Below, one piece after another: positions 1-8,154 of a DNA stretch of 64,000 bases (position 1 is the first letter of the stretch; every line of letters starts with the position of its first letter). Origin of the DNA: Candidatus Jettenia caeni (GTDB lineage Bacteria; Planctomycetota; Brocadiia; Brocadiales; Brocadiaceae). The DNA lies in assembly GCA_000296795.1 (NCBI GenBank), contig BAFH01000003.1:1550401-1614400 (forward strand), written 5' to 3'. A model generated the notes under the pieces. It saw only the letters and a list, made by a program, of their open reading frames with translations. It did not search any database and had not been told where the DNA came from. A program made the position numbers and the translations under genes.

Positions 1-1
1 C

Positions 2-679
2 GCCAATGGAACTGGCAAGTCAACGCTGTTTATGAACCTGACGGGTATCCTGGAAGGCGATGGGCATATTACTATTGCAGGTTTAATGTTAAACAAAATA
101 CAGGTGAAAGAGATCAGACGGAAAGTAGGTATGGTATTTCAAAATCCTGATGATCAACTGTTTTGTCCTACCGTTATTGACGATGTTTCGTTTGGGCCTT
201 TAAATTTAGGATGGGATAATAACGAGGTGATGGTTGCATCACAAAAGGCGTTAGCGCTGGTCGATCTGGAAGGCTACGAATCCCGTACATCATATCATCT
301 GAGTTTTGGCGAAAAGAAAAGGGCAGCTATTGCCACCGTACTATCTATGGATCCAAAGATCTTGTTGCTCGATGAACCCACGAGTGGATTAGACCCCAGG
401 AGTACATCGAAATTTATCAATATACTGTATACCCTAAAATCTCAAGGCAAGACGATCCTCATTGTAACACACGATATCTTCCTTGCGCAGGGGATAGCTG
501 ATAAGGTGCTTGTTTTTAGTGAGGAAAAAAGACCCGTGGCGATAGGGAGTTATAAAGAAATATTAAGCAATTATGGCCTATTATTAAAAAATAATCTGAT
601 TTATCAGCACCAGCACTGTCATGACTACACAGTACATAAACATGAACACCGGCACGGATACATCCATGAACATTTATAG
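2..679 (+). CDS. cbiO: Cobalt/nickel-type ECF ABC transporter ATPase, 5' end cut off by the window
   Basis: The reading frame enters from the left edge: the first codons already encode the Walker A loop (ANGTGKST), so the true start lies outside. In order follow the Q-loop (QNPDDQLF), the ABC signature (LSFGEKK), Walker B (ILLLDEP) and the switch His (VTHD), the full set for an active ATPase. This is the energy-coupling subunit of an importer of the CbiO/EcfA type. The last 25 residues are very rich in His (HQHCHDYTVHKHEHRHGYIH), which fits transition-metal binding and points to Ni or Co rather than a vitamin. The membrane partners would lie upstream. The next gene overlaps its 3' end. Confidence 0.88.
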   Translation, partial: ANGTGKSTLFMNLTGILEGDGHITIAGLMLNKIQVKEIRRKVGMVFQNPDDQLFCPTVIDDVSFGPLNLGWDNNEVMVASQKALALVDLEGYESRTSYHLSFGEKKRAAIATVLSMDPKILLLDEPTSGLDPRSTSKFINILYTLKSQGKTILIVTHDIFLAQGIADKVLVFSEEKRPVAIGSYKEILSNYGLLLKNNLIYQHQHCHDYTVHKHEHRHGYIHEHL

Positions 680-1418
680 TATAAATCTTGCCGATGATAT
701 TTGTGCGGATGGGATATGCTGTTTCATGAGCATTCCAAAGGAACAGAATCATTTAGGGATGTGGAAATCTTTTCTTAAACGGGGTACTGCATCGTATGGT
801 GTGAAACTGCTGTATACAGCTCTGGAAGCAAAGGATATAGTATACCGTCCTTGCCGGTGTTTGAATTTTTATTTGAAAGAGGTCGATACACCAAACGGTC
901 CTGCCCTCAGGGTATTATTACGATGCGGTATATTTGGTAAGAACTGCAGGCCTTATACCTGTAAAGCGTTTCCGGATAAGGCAGACAGTTTTATGCATGA
1001 TGTTCCCGCCCCTTGTATCTATAATGAATACCTGGCACATGAAAATTATGTAAAATTAAAACATAAGCATATTTTTACTCTGTTTTATGCTATTAAGGAT
1101 GATCATACTTTACTGAGAAAGATTTTCCCCGGATATACAGCAGAAGAAGTCAGAAAAAAATTAAGTCAATGCAGTGAGGTTGGTAAAATGAGCGCAATCT
1201 GGAATGAAAAACCGTCCGAATACTTCATTCTGGAGGTGTCAAAGGTTAGTTCCGTTTTGTATATATCTGAGGCGCATCCAAAGATTACCGGTGTAAAACA
1301 GGCGTATCGCCTTTGGCAAGGTCACATTGAGACCTGGCTGGAGAGGCATTATGGCAGCACATGGCAGGATTATTTAACCCGTGCAATTGAACAAGATGAT
1401 CGTAAAAAGATACATTAA
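666..1418 (+). CDS. Cys-rich protein resembling the YkgJ/CxxC cluster family
   Basis: A 250-residue soluble protein with no signal peptide. Cysteines fall in groups (DICADGICC near the N-terminus, PCRCLNF, RCGIFGKNCRPYTCKAF, APCIY), a pattern seen in YkgJ-type proteins that bind zinc or iron, although I cannot prove membership. The chosen ATG overlaps the end of the ABC ATPase by 14 bases. An ATG at 621 would give a 59-base overlap and a first 15 residues with no conserved look. The overlap suggests co-transcription with the metal ATPase and a role in metal handling. Function is otherwise unknown. Confidence 0.72.
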   Translation: MNIYSINLADDICADGICCFMSIPKEQNHLGMWKSFLKRGTASYGVKLLYTALEAKDIVYRPCRCLNFYLKEVDTPNGPALRVLLRCGIFGKNCRPYTCKAFPDKADSFMHDVPAPCIYNEYLAHENYVKLKHKHIFTLFYAIKDDHTLLRKIFPGYTAEEVRKKLSQCSEVGKMSAIWNEKPSEYFILEVSKVSSVLYISEAHPKITGVKQAYRLWQGHIETWLERHYGSTWQDYLTRAIEQDDRKKIH

Positions 1419-1433
1419 GGGAATACATAGATT

Positions 1434-1868
1434 ATGAGTAAAAGGAATACGATACTTACCTGCATGCAAATTTTGGTTGTTCTCTGCATACTGGCATGCA
1501 ATAGTGATAGGGCGGTAAATGTTCCCTTAAAATCTGCTGAGTTTCCTTGCAAAGGGCACCAATGTGGCTGTAAGACGGAACCGGATTGCAGAGAACGGTG
1601 TTGCTGTGCACTGCATGAAAATCGCAATAATTTTTTGAACAATAGCGAGGAACAGAAAAACGGTTTTCGTGTCTTTATTAGTACCATAAATTGCAAATAT
1701 GGAAACGAGGCGTTTACCGGTATAAATTTTACCGGTAAATATATTTTAGAGGATAAGGTTCAACCCATAAAAGCATCTTTCCTGTGTTTTCTTTCTCATA
1801 CCATTTCGATCCCCATCTCCGAAGGAATAGTATCTCTCCCCAAAAAACCACCCCGGTATCTCGCATAA
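1434..1868 (+). CDS. Small Cys-rich exported protein, copy A
   Basis: 144 residues with a hydrophobic N-terminal segment (about residues 7-22) and then a cysteine-dense region: CKGHQCGCK, a DC pair and a CCC triplet between about residues 39 and 62, typical of metal or cluster binding. The C-terminal half has no Cys cluster and ends in PPRYLA. It is clearly paralogous to the gene at 3862-4305, sharing the CxGHQCGCK motif, NCKYG/DCKYG, KYILE and KPPRYL. It starts 16 bases after the preceding Cys-rich gene. I do not recognise a named family. Its place between a metal ATPase and outer-membrane barrels suggests periplasmic metal binding. Confidence 0.7.
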   Translation: MSKRNTILTCMQILVVLCILACNSDRAVNVPLKSAEFPCKGHQCGCKTEPDCRERCCCALHENRNNFLNNSEEQKNGFRVFISTINCKYGNEAFTGINFTGKYILEDKVQPIKASFLCFLSHTISIPISEGIVSLPKKPPRYLA

Positions 1869-2398
1869 GAAGTATTTTTCCTGTATCAATTTTCGTGTTG
1901 CTTTAGGAACTCGAGAAGACAGTTTCGACTGCATTGATGGAACTGCCTAAAAGGGCGTTATCATATCATTGCGAAGGAGAAACAACTGAAGCATCCTAAT
2001 CCCCCTTAGTCCCCCTTTAGAAAAGCTTATCTTTACCTACAAGTCAGAGAGGTAAATTTGAGTAATGCGATAAGACTAAACAGGGTGGCACGGACAAACT
2101 TGTTTGTCCGTGTTTTTCGAGTACACCCGTGGATAGGGAATATACCACACTGACAAACAGAGTTTGTCAGCGCCACCCGGGAATAGGCTTACAGAGAATA
2201 AAAATTTCCAGAGAGATGCCCACGGCGATACATCTCTTCATGGTATTCTAAAGATGTGGGTAAGGATAAGTTTAGAAAAGGGAGAGATGTATGAATGATT
2301 TAGAAAATGGAGAGATACGCAAATATTCACACATTTTCCCCCTTTTCTAAAGGGGGATCAAGGGGGATTATTTTTCCTTAACTTCTGGAGATATACCT
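1869..2398. other. 530-bp gene-free stretch made of dispersed repeats
   Basis: No credible gene is seen. It holds a CCCCTT/AAGGGG palindromic repeat piece near 1995-2026, a fuller copy at about 2336-2370 (CCCCCTTTTCTAAAGGGGG followed by GGATCAAGGGGG) and the GGTGGCACGGACAAAC repeat listed separately. The promoter of the following barrel gene must lie here, but I cannot pick it out among the repeats. Confidence 0.6.
2083..2178. repeat. Dispersed repeat with inverted ends (GGTGGCACGGACAAAC family), copy 1
   Basis: The unit begins GGGTGGCACGGACAAAC and ends GTTTGTCAGCGCCACCC. It is built from two small hairpins (CGGACAAACTTGTTTGTCCG and TGACAAACAGAGTTTGTCA) joined by a conserved spacer (GTGGATAGGGAATATACCACAC). 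Other copies lie at 13897-14021 and 50453-50552, with a half copy at 61463-61494. All are between genes, which suggests a MITE- or REP-like family. Confidence 0.8.
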
Positions 2399-3424
2399 AT
2401 GCGGATAGCAAATTTACGAGTTGGATATGTATTTTCATTATTCATGTTCTTTCTGGTATTGCTGGTAAAATATGTTGAGGCAAATCATGGCCCCGGGACA
2501 GGTGGAGGAGCTACTACAATACCAGCTATTACCTTAAAAAGCGGTACCTTTTCACTCGGTCTGAGAACAGAACTGACTGAGTTCGAGTCTGTCTCTGATT
2601 CAGAATTTGCTGATAAAGCAGAAAAAGCAGGCACTCACTTTGATGCTGTTGACAGAACATTCCTGCATACCGTTGACATCGGATATGGAGTAACAGATGA
2701 TTTTACCATTGGGATGAGCATCGGCTGGTTTGAAACGAATAACTTCCGCGAGGCCGGGTTCGGGCATGGTAATGGGCATGGTGATTTTGTTGCCACGCAT
2801 GAGGGTGGCGGCCATGGTGATGAGATTGAGGTATTACGGGCAGATCCGGATGGGATTACCGACCTCTGGCTCTTCAGCAAGTACCGCTTCTTCCGGGGAC
2901 CGCAGGGACATTACGCTGTTTTAGGAGGAGTTAAATTTCCTACAGGGGTGGATGATAGAAAAAACTCTGCGGGTGAAAAGGTAGAACCTGTGGAGCAACC
3001 GGGAAGCGGTTCTTATGATTTTTTAACGGGTTTGGCATATTCACGCTGGCTTACAGAAAACTGGACCCTGGATACCAATATTCAATATATCCTCCGGACT
3101 GAGGGTTCGAGGGATTTCGAAATTGGCGACCGTATGGATTGGAACCTTGCAACGGCATATCAGGTAATTCCCAGAAACACATACCCAAATATTGCGCCTG
3201 TTGGAGAGATTAATGTGAGGTATCTGTTTCGGGATGAAGAGGACGGAAAGAAAGAACGGAATAGTGGTGGAACTACCGTTTTTCTCTCTCCCGGAGTACG
3301 CATAGGGATTACCCCTCGTTGTGGAATAGGGGCCTCGATCTCTTTCCCTGTCTTTCAAAATTTACTCGGAGAGCAGCAGGAGACAGATTTTAAGGTTGCT
3401 GCCGGTATCGGTTATAGTTTTTAA
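2399..3424 (+). CDS. Outer-membrane beta-barrel protein with His-rich loop
   Basis: 341 residues with a signal peptide (hydrophobic to about residue 28) and then alternating amphipathic strands ending in an aromatic terminus (GIGYSF), the usual Omp85 recognition end. It resembles the MetA-pathway/transporter group of outer-membrane proteins. The section at residues 121-141 is rich in His, Gly and acidic residues (GHGNGHGD, THEGGGHGDE) and would be a metal-binding loop at the cell surface or barrel mouth. It is paralogous to the barrel at 4706-5752, whose matching stretch is Met-rich. The following YHS gene starts 15 bases downstream, so the two probably form an operon. Confidence 0.75.
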   Translation: MRIANLRVGYVFSLFMFFLVLLVKYVEANHGPGTGGGATTIPAITLKSGTFSLGLRTELTEFESVSDSEFADKAEKAGTHFDAVDRTFLHTVDIGYGVTDDFTIGMSIGWFETNNFREAGFGHGNGHGDFVATHEGGGHGDEIEVLRADPDGITDLWLFSKYRFFRGPQGHYAVLGGVKFPTGVDDRKNSAGEKVEPVEQPGSGSYDFLTGLAYSRWLTENWTLDTNIQYILRTEGSRDFEIGDRMDWNLATAYQVIPRNTYPNIAPVGEINVRYLFRDEEDGKKERNSGGTTVFLSPGVRIGITPRCGIGASISFPVFQNLLGEQQETDFKVAAGIGYSF

Positions 3425-3439
3425 ATAAAGGAGTTATCT

Positions 3440-3865
3440 ATGGTAGCGAAATATTCTTTCATGGCAGGTATCATCCTGTGTGCAGGTATTGGCTGCACAA
3501 TCACAACCACTACTTCATCTCAAAAAGGTCAGCCAAAGGTTATCGATCCTGTTTGCGCGTATTTTTCTGATATGGGCTGCGTCAATATTGCTATAGATGA
3601 AAATACACCAAAATCAACCTACGAAGGGGAAACCTATTATTTTTGCAGTAAAGAGTGTAAGGTAGACTTTGATAAGAACCCGTCAAAATATCTCAAGGCT
3701 GTTACCTTCCCTCAAGGGGCTGTAGATCCTGTATGCCGCATGGAAATCGGAAAACTGGAAAGATTTGTTACCTGTATATATCATGATAAGGTGTATTACT
3801 TTTGCTCCGATCATTGCAGGATAAAATATATGGCAAGTCCAGACAATTACAGCGGGAAAGAATGA
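3440..3865 (+). CDS. Lipoprotein with two YHS domains
   Basis: 141 residues. A lipobox-like AGIGC near residue 19 follows a hydrophobic N-terminus, suggesting a lipid-anchored periplasmic protein. Two tandem YHS domains follow: DPVC...YYFCSKEC...NPSKYL and DPVC...YYFCSDHC...SPDNY. YHS domains occur in copper/heavy-metal ATPases and copper-handling proteins and bind metal through these Cys residues. Its stop overlaps the ATG of the next gene (ATGA), so translation is probably coupled. With barrels on both sides it fits metal, perhaps copper, export or sensing. Confidence 0.82.
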   Translation: MVAKYSFMAGIILCAGIGCTITTTTSSQKGQPKVIDPVCAYFSDMGCVNIAIDENTPKSTYEGETYYFCSKECKVDFDKNPSKYLKAVTFPQGAVDPVCRMEIGKLERFVTCIYHDKVYYFCSDHCRIKYMASPDNYSGKE

Positions 3866-4305
3866 GCAGAAAGAATAAAGTACTGGCTTGTATTCAAATC
3901 CTGATGGTTCTCTGCATACTACCATGCAATAGTGGCAGAGCGGTAAATTTACCCATAAAAACAGGTGAATTCCCTTGCAGGGGGCATCAGTGTGGCTGTA
4001 AGTCGGTATTGGATTGCAAGACTCATTGCTGTTGCTCATCTTACAAAAACCACAATGAGCTTAAAAACAGTAGCAAGAAGCAAAGCGGTTTTCGTGTCTT
4101 CATGAGCAGTATAGATTGTAAATATGGAAGTGATCCGCTTACCAATGTAACTTTTACGGATAAATACATATTGGAGAATCAGGTTCAACCGATACAAGCA
4201 TCATTCTTATATTTTCTTTTCTATAACATTTCAATATATCTTCCAGAGATTATTGCATCCCCTCCGGAAAAACCACCCCGATATCTCAGACAAGTAACTG
4301 CGTAA
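3862..4305 (+). CDS. Small Cys-rich exported protein, copy B
   Basis: 147 residues, paralogue of 1434-1868. It has the same hydrophobic N-terminus, the CRGHQCGCK motif, a DC pair, a CCC triplet and the KPPRYL end, here followed by RQVTA. The ATG at 3862 is chosen because it overlaps the TGA of the YHS gene; an upstream in-frame start would read through the YHS gene. Order and similarity show that a unit of Cys-rich gene plus barrel gene was duplicated. Proposed role is periplasmic metal binding. The exact family is not recognised. Confidence 0.72.
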   Translation: MSRKNKVLACIQILMVLCILPCNSGRAVNLPIKTGEFPCRGHQCGCKSVLDCKTHCCCSSYKNHNELKNSSKKQSGFRVFMSSIDCKYGSDPLTNVTFTDKYILENQVQPIQASFLYFLFYNISIYLPEIIASPPEKPPRYLRQVTA

Positions 4306-4705
4306 TGTAAAGTGAACGGAAAATAATCATTGCGATGGCGCTAGCCCGAAGCAATCCTCCTTACTGGGGGGTTTTGAGGTTATTAATTCCTCTTAATCCC
4401 CCTTGATCCCCCTTTAAAAAAGGGGGAAGATTCTCTTTTTTAAAGGGGGACATAAGAATCCTTGCCAAAGGGGAAGTACAGAAGTTGTTAATCGTCTTCC
4501 CTGAATCGTTCACATATTTTTCCCCTTTTCTAAATCACTCATATGTCCCCCTTTTCTAAAGGGAACTAAAGGGGATTAACAGGATTATTCCCCCTTTTTC
4601 TAAAGGGGGATTACTTTCCTTTGGGTTTTTACCTGCCCGCTCACAATGACTATCAGGACAGTTATAATGCAAAAACTATTTCTTAAATAAAAGGAGATAT
4701 ATACC
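4306..4705. repeat. 400-bp gene-free stretch with several CCCCTT/AAGGGG palindromic repeats
   Basis: At least four pieces of the same repeat lie between about 4385 and 4620 (for example CCCCCTTTAAAAAAGGGGG and CCCCTTTTTCTAAAGGGGG), in both orientations. A half copy of the CATTGCGA...CCGAAGCAATC repeat is at about 4330-4358. AAAGGAGATATATACC just before 4706 is the ribosome binding site of the barrel gene, which starts at GTG. Confidence 0.65.
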
Positions 4706-5752
4706 GTGAGAATCTTAGCTGCAGTTCTTTTGCTTTCACTGTTTACCGCCAGGGCTGTTTATGCCCATGGCGAATGTTGTTTATCAGGCTCACTTTCAGA
4801 AGCAACAATTTCCGGAATAACCCTTGCGCCGAATTTTGGAATTTCTCTTCAATATGAGTATACGAACATGAAGACTATACGAGATGGTACGAACAGTATA
4901 AGCCATAATGACGTATTGGAGAAAAAGGCAGAGGAGTGGCCTGTGATGTCTATGGATACAAAGAGTTTCTCCATTCCTACAAGGATGATTATGCAGAAGT
5001 ATACCCTCCTGGGGGTCTATTCTTTCACAGAAAAGTTTCAGTTTCTTGCTACCGTTCCTTATGTCATAAATGATATGAATATGAGATCAATAACAAGGAG
5101 TCCTATGGGTATGGATATGATTATGGATATGGAGATGGATACGGTTGAAGGTCTTGGGGATGTGACCCTTATGGGGTTATATACCCTCTATACCGATGCG
5201 CCGGTTCTTCCGACAAAAAAGCTTACTTTAGGTTTAGGGGTAAAAACCCCTACAGGGGAAAATGATGAAAAGACAGATTCTGGTAAACTTGTCCATGCTG
5301 TAATGCAGCCAGGAACCGGATCATGGGATCCACTCCTTTTCGTTAACTATATACGCGCATTTTATCCGTGGGTATTTCAGGTTAACTTTCTGTATCAACT
5401 AACTACTGAAGGAGACGAAGGTTATGAGTTTGGAGATAAAGTATCGTTAGATTTTGTTACGAGGTATCAGGTCACCAGCTATTTAAGTCCCGGCTTTGAG
5501 TTGAACGGTTTCTATGGAGCAAAGGATATCGATCATGATGATAAGTTTTCAAGACCGGAGACATCTCTTTTAGACAATACCGATAATACAGGTCTTGTTT
5601 CTCTTTCTGTTACTCCTTCTCTTCAGATACGGATTCCGAAAACTGGTGGTAGTCTGGATTTCAAATTTCAGAAGCCGATATACCAGAATGTCAGAGGCAT
5701 TCAGCAAGTGGTAGACTGGAGGGCAATAGCATCAGTTGTATGGGCTTTCTAA
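4706..5752 (+). CDS. Outer-membrane beta-barrel protein with Met-rich loop
   Basis: 348 residues with a cleavable signal peptide ending ...AVYA at residue 20 and a mature N-terminus HGECC. Amphipathic strands run to a terminal WAF. It is paralogous to 2399-3424 (shared PTG(E/V)(N/D)D and QPG(T/S)GS(W/Y)D motifs). Residues 124-144 carry eight Met, many in an MxM pattern (MNM, MGMDMIMDMEM), the classic thioether pattern for Cu(I) binding. The first paralogue has a His-rich loop here. The start is GTG at 4706 behind AAAGGAGATATAT. It is the last gene of the metal locus. Confidence 0.77.
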   Translation: MRILAAVLLLSLFTARAVYAHGECCLSGSLSEATISGITLAPNFGISLQYEYTNMKTIRDGTNSISHNDVLEKKAEEWPVMSMDTKSFSIPTRMIMQKYTLLGVYSFTEKFQFLATVPYVINDMNMRSITRSPMGMDMIMDMEMDTVEGLGDVTLMGLYTLYTDAPVLPTKKLTLGLGVKTPTGENDEKTDSGKLVHAVMQPGTGSWDPLLFVNYIRAFYPWVFQVNFLYQLTTEGDEGYEFGDKVSLDFVTRYQVTSYLSPGFELNGFYGAKDIDHDDKFSRPETSLLDNTDNTGLVSLSVTPSLQIRIPKTGGSLDFKFQKPIYQNVRGIQQVVDWRAIASVVWAF

Positions 5753-5771
5753 AAAACTGAGTTAGCTAAAA

Positions 5772-5800
5772 GTAGGGGCAGGTTTCAAACCTGCCCCTAC
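5772..5800. terminator. Perfect 29-base palindrome, probable bidirectional terminator/repeat
   Basis: GTAGGGGCAGGTTT, a single C, then the exact reverse complement. It lies 19 bases after the barrel gene stop and has no strong T-run, so it may be a dispersed repeat acting as a weak terminator. Similar palindromes are at 14082-14106 and 61613-61637. Confidence 0.6.
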
Positions 5801-5980
5801 TCATAAAACGGAGTCGATGTAGGGCAAGGCTTTAGCCTTGCTTCTCCGCCTGAACATGTACGAAAATTGCAACCTTAAAGCCGAATGAGAGAACCATAAA
5901 CAGGAGTATTTCTGTTTAAGTTATAGTATTATAAAGATGAAACTGAACATATTCTTAACTGGCAAAAGACTACCTGGCCA

Positions 5981-6072
5981 GTCATTGCGAGGGTCTTTTC
6001 CGAAGCAATCTCATAAACTATTGAATCTGGCATTATAAGAAAGTTTGCTTCGGAAAAGACCCTCGCAATGAC
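5981..6072. repeat. 92-bp inverted repeat with perfect 28-bp arms
   Basis: The left arm 5981-6008 (GTCATTGCGAGGGTCTTTTC...) and right arm 6045-6072 are exact reverse complements around a 36-base loop. A diverged member is at 20359-20444 and a half copy near 4330. It looks like a non-autonomous palindromic element. Confidence 0.85.
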
Positions 6073-6179
6073 GTGGTTAAGAGTTCTGTACATCCCATAC
6101 ACCTGCATATAACAAAAGTCTTGACTCTCTCCATATCCTGTTCGGTTATATCTCTTGCATACTACAGATCTATAAGTTC

Positions 6180-6237
6180 TGAGACAAAAGTGTCTCATGA
6201 GACACTTTTGTCTCAGACATTTTTGTCCCATGAGACA
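6180..6237. promoter_or_regulatory. Perfect 36-bp palindrome plus extra TGAGACA sites, probable activator binding site
   Basis: Bases 6180-6215 read the same on both strands: TGAGACAAAAGTGTCTCA next to its reverse complement. Further TGTCCCA/TGAGACA half sites run to 6237. It lies about 350 bases upstream of the sigma-54 activator gene, the usual distance for an enhancer. Autoregulation by that protein is an inference; a hairpin or repeat role is also possible. Confidence 0.55.
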
Positions 6238-6261
6238 TATTTTTCATCTTAATATGAATAT

Positions 6262-6327
<66 letters not shown>

Positions 6328-6440
6328 ATAAATTATCGTTTACTACAAAAGTTGTTAAGTAATTTTTGTCTTATAGTTACGATAAATTTTATCATGTGAA
6401 ATATTTTTTCAACGTATCATTCAACCATTTCTGATAAATT

Positions 6441-6457
6441 TGGTACATAAATTGACA
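6441..6457 (+). promoter_or_regulatory. Candidate promoter of the activator gene
   Basis: TGGTACATAAATTGACA resembles a sigma-54 -24/-12 site (TGGCAC-N5-TTGC) with the conserved GG, but GA in place of GC. The TTGACA within it could instead be a sigma-70 -35 box, though no good -10 follows. Weak call. Confidence 0.3.
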
Positions 6458-6583
6458 CTATAAAAGTAGGGTAAAAATAACATTGCGCTAATATATTCAT
6501 CATAAAAGATAAAATTGCTGAAGACCTCATTTGGCTTTGCACCTTATTTTAAGTAAATACTGGGAGGTGATCTTATTACAAGA

Positions 6584-8125
6584 ATGATTGATTGGAACAG
6601 GATACAAGAATCTCATGTGATCAAGCTTACCCGGGAGATATGTTATAAATGGTGGGGAGTAGATGTTCAGGTTTATGATGAGCACAGTAATGGCAAAAAT
6701 AACAAAGCACCTTTCCAAAATCCTCTTTGTCGTTTAATCAATTCAACACCGGATGGCGCTCAGTCTTGCTCTGCAAATTATAAAAAATATCTCAAGGAAT
6801 TCAACACATCAAATAAGCCTTTTCTGTATGAATGCCCGATTGGTCTGCAAGGAGCTATTGCTCCTATCATCACGAAAGGGCGATATATTGGAGCCATAGC
6901 TGGTTCCGGAATACAGGCGTTAAGAATCAGTACCTCGATACAAAGGACATATATAAAAAGATTGAGAATGCTTGGTTTTGATACCAGAGAAATAGAAAGG
7001 TGTTATAAGAGATTAAAACAGGCGCCTGAACACAGCAGGGAATATCTGCTTGATTTTATAGAAATGGTCGCCAGGGATATTGTAGCTATTTACGAGATGC
7101 TGCAGGAGAAAGAAGAGGTAATCAGGAAACAGGCAGCCGTTTTAGAAAGAGTTTATAACAAAAAGTACACGAATATCGTTGGCACAAGCCCGGCAATAAA
7201 AAAGATCTTTGATATACTGGAATTAATCGAAAATTTCGATAGTCCTGTCTTAATTGAGGGAGAGAGTGGAACAGGAAAAGAATTATTAGCGGCTAGTATT
7301 CATTATAACAGTTCCCGCAAAGGCAAGATATTTGTCCTTCAGAACTGCTCGGCGTTTAGTAATACCCTTTTAAACTCCGAGTTATTTGGTCATGAGAAGG
7401 GCTCATTTACCGGTGCAACATCAGAGAAGAAAGGTCTTTTTGAAATTGCCGATAACGGGACATTGTTTCTGGATGAGATTGGTGATATGGATATAGAGGC
7501 ACAGGCAAGGCTCCTGAGGGTGCTGGAAGATGGAACATTCTATCGGGTAGGGGGTGTTGAAATCAAAAGGGTAAATGTTCGGATCATTGCTGCAACGAAT
7601 AAAGAACTGCTGAAACAAATCGAACAAGGCTCATTCAGGAGAGACCTCTTTTACCGGATAAATACCATATCCCTTACCATGCCTCCTCTGAGGGAAAGAA
7701 ATGAAGATATAGCGCTCCTGGCCGATCATTTTTTAAAATCTTACCGAAAGATTCACTATGATGAAAAAAAGGAGATAAGCCCGGAGGTAATGAAATTCCT
7801 GATGGCTTATCATTGGCCGGGGAATATTCGTGAGCTAAAAAATCTCATCGAACGCTTAGTCATTTTTTCGGGTAAGGAAAAGATCATAAAGCTCCATCAT
7901 CTTCCCAGGGAAATAATGGCGGCATACCCGGTATATCAGATTCCTGAAATTCATAAGAATGGTAGTAAGAAACTCAAAGATACCCTGGAATCTCTTGAGA
8001 AGGAGCTGGTTAAACAGGCATTACAAAGGACACATTGGAATAAGACCGCAGCCTCAAAGGAATTAGACATTAGTCGCGCAAGCCTGAATAATAAAATAAT
8101 TCAGTTCAATATCCGGCAAAATTGA
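6584..8125 (+). CDS. Sigma-54-dependent activator with PocR-like sensor domain
   Basis: 513 residues. Residues 1-160 form a PocR-like sensory domain with conserved Cys ([28 protein letters not shown]), followed by a short coiled linker. The AAA+ domain carries Walker A GESGTGKE (about 225-232), the sigma-54 contact loop GSFTGA (about 272, a Ser variant of GAFTGA), Walker B LFLDEIGD and the R-finger region. A Fis-type helix-turn-helix ends the protein. GGGAGGTGA lies 13 bases before the ATG. It would activate sigma-54 promoters in response to a small molecule; the target genes are not shown here. The palindrome at 6180-6215 may be its binding site. Confidence 0.93.
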   Translation: MIDWNRIQESHVIKLTREICYKWWGVDVQVYDEHSNGKNNKAPFQNPLCRLINSTPDGAQSCSANYKKYLKEFNTSNKPFLYECPIGLQGAIAPIITKGRYIGAIAGSGIQALRISTSIQRTYIKRLRMLGFDTREIERCYKRLKQAPEHSREYLLDFIEMVARDIVAIYEMLQEKEEVIRKQAAVLERVYNKKYTNIVGTSPAIKKIFDILELIENFDSPVLIEGESGTGKELLAASIHYNSSRKGKIFVLQNCSAFSNTLLNSELFGHEKGSFTGATSEKKGLFEIADNGTLFLDEIGDMDIEAQARLLRVLEDGTFYRVGGVEIKRVNVRIIAATNKELLKQIEQGSFRRDLFYRINTISLTMPPLRERNEDIALLADHFLKSYRKIHYDEKKEISPEVMKFLMAYHWPGNIRELKNLIERLVIFSGKEKIIKLHHLPREIMAAYPVYQIPEIHKNGSKKLKDTLESLEKELVKQALQRTHWNKTAASKELDISRASLNNKIIQFNIRQN

Positions 8126-8154
8126 ATTCGACAACTTTTTTGAATAAAACATCT

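Noticed and set aside
3683-4039. A 118-codon minus-strand frame between the YHS gene and the Cys-rich gene
   Set aside because: Opposite two well-supported coupled genes, with no ribosome site or motif.
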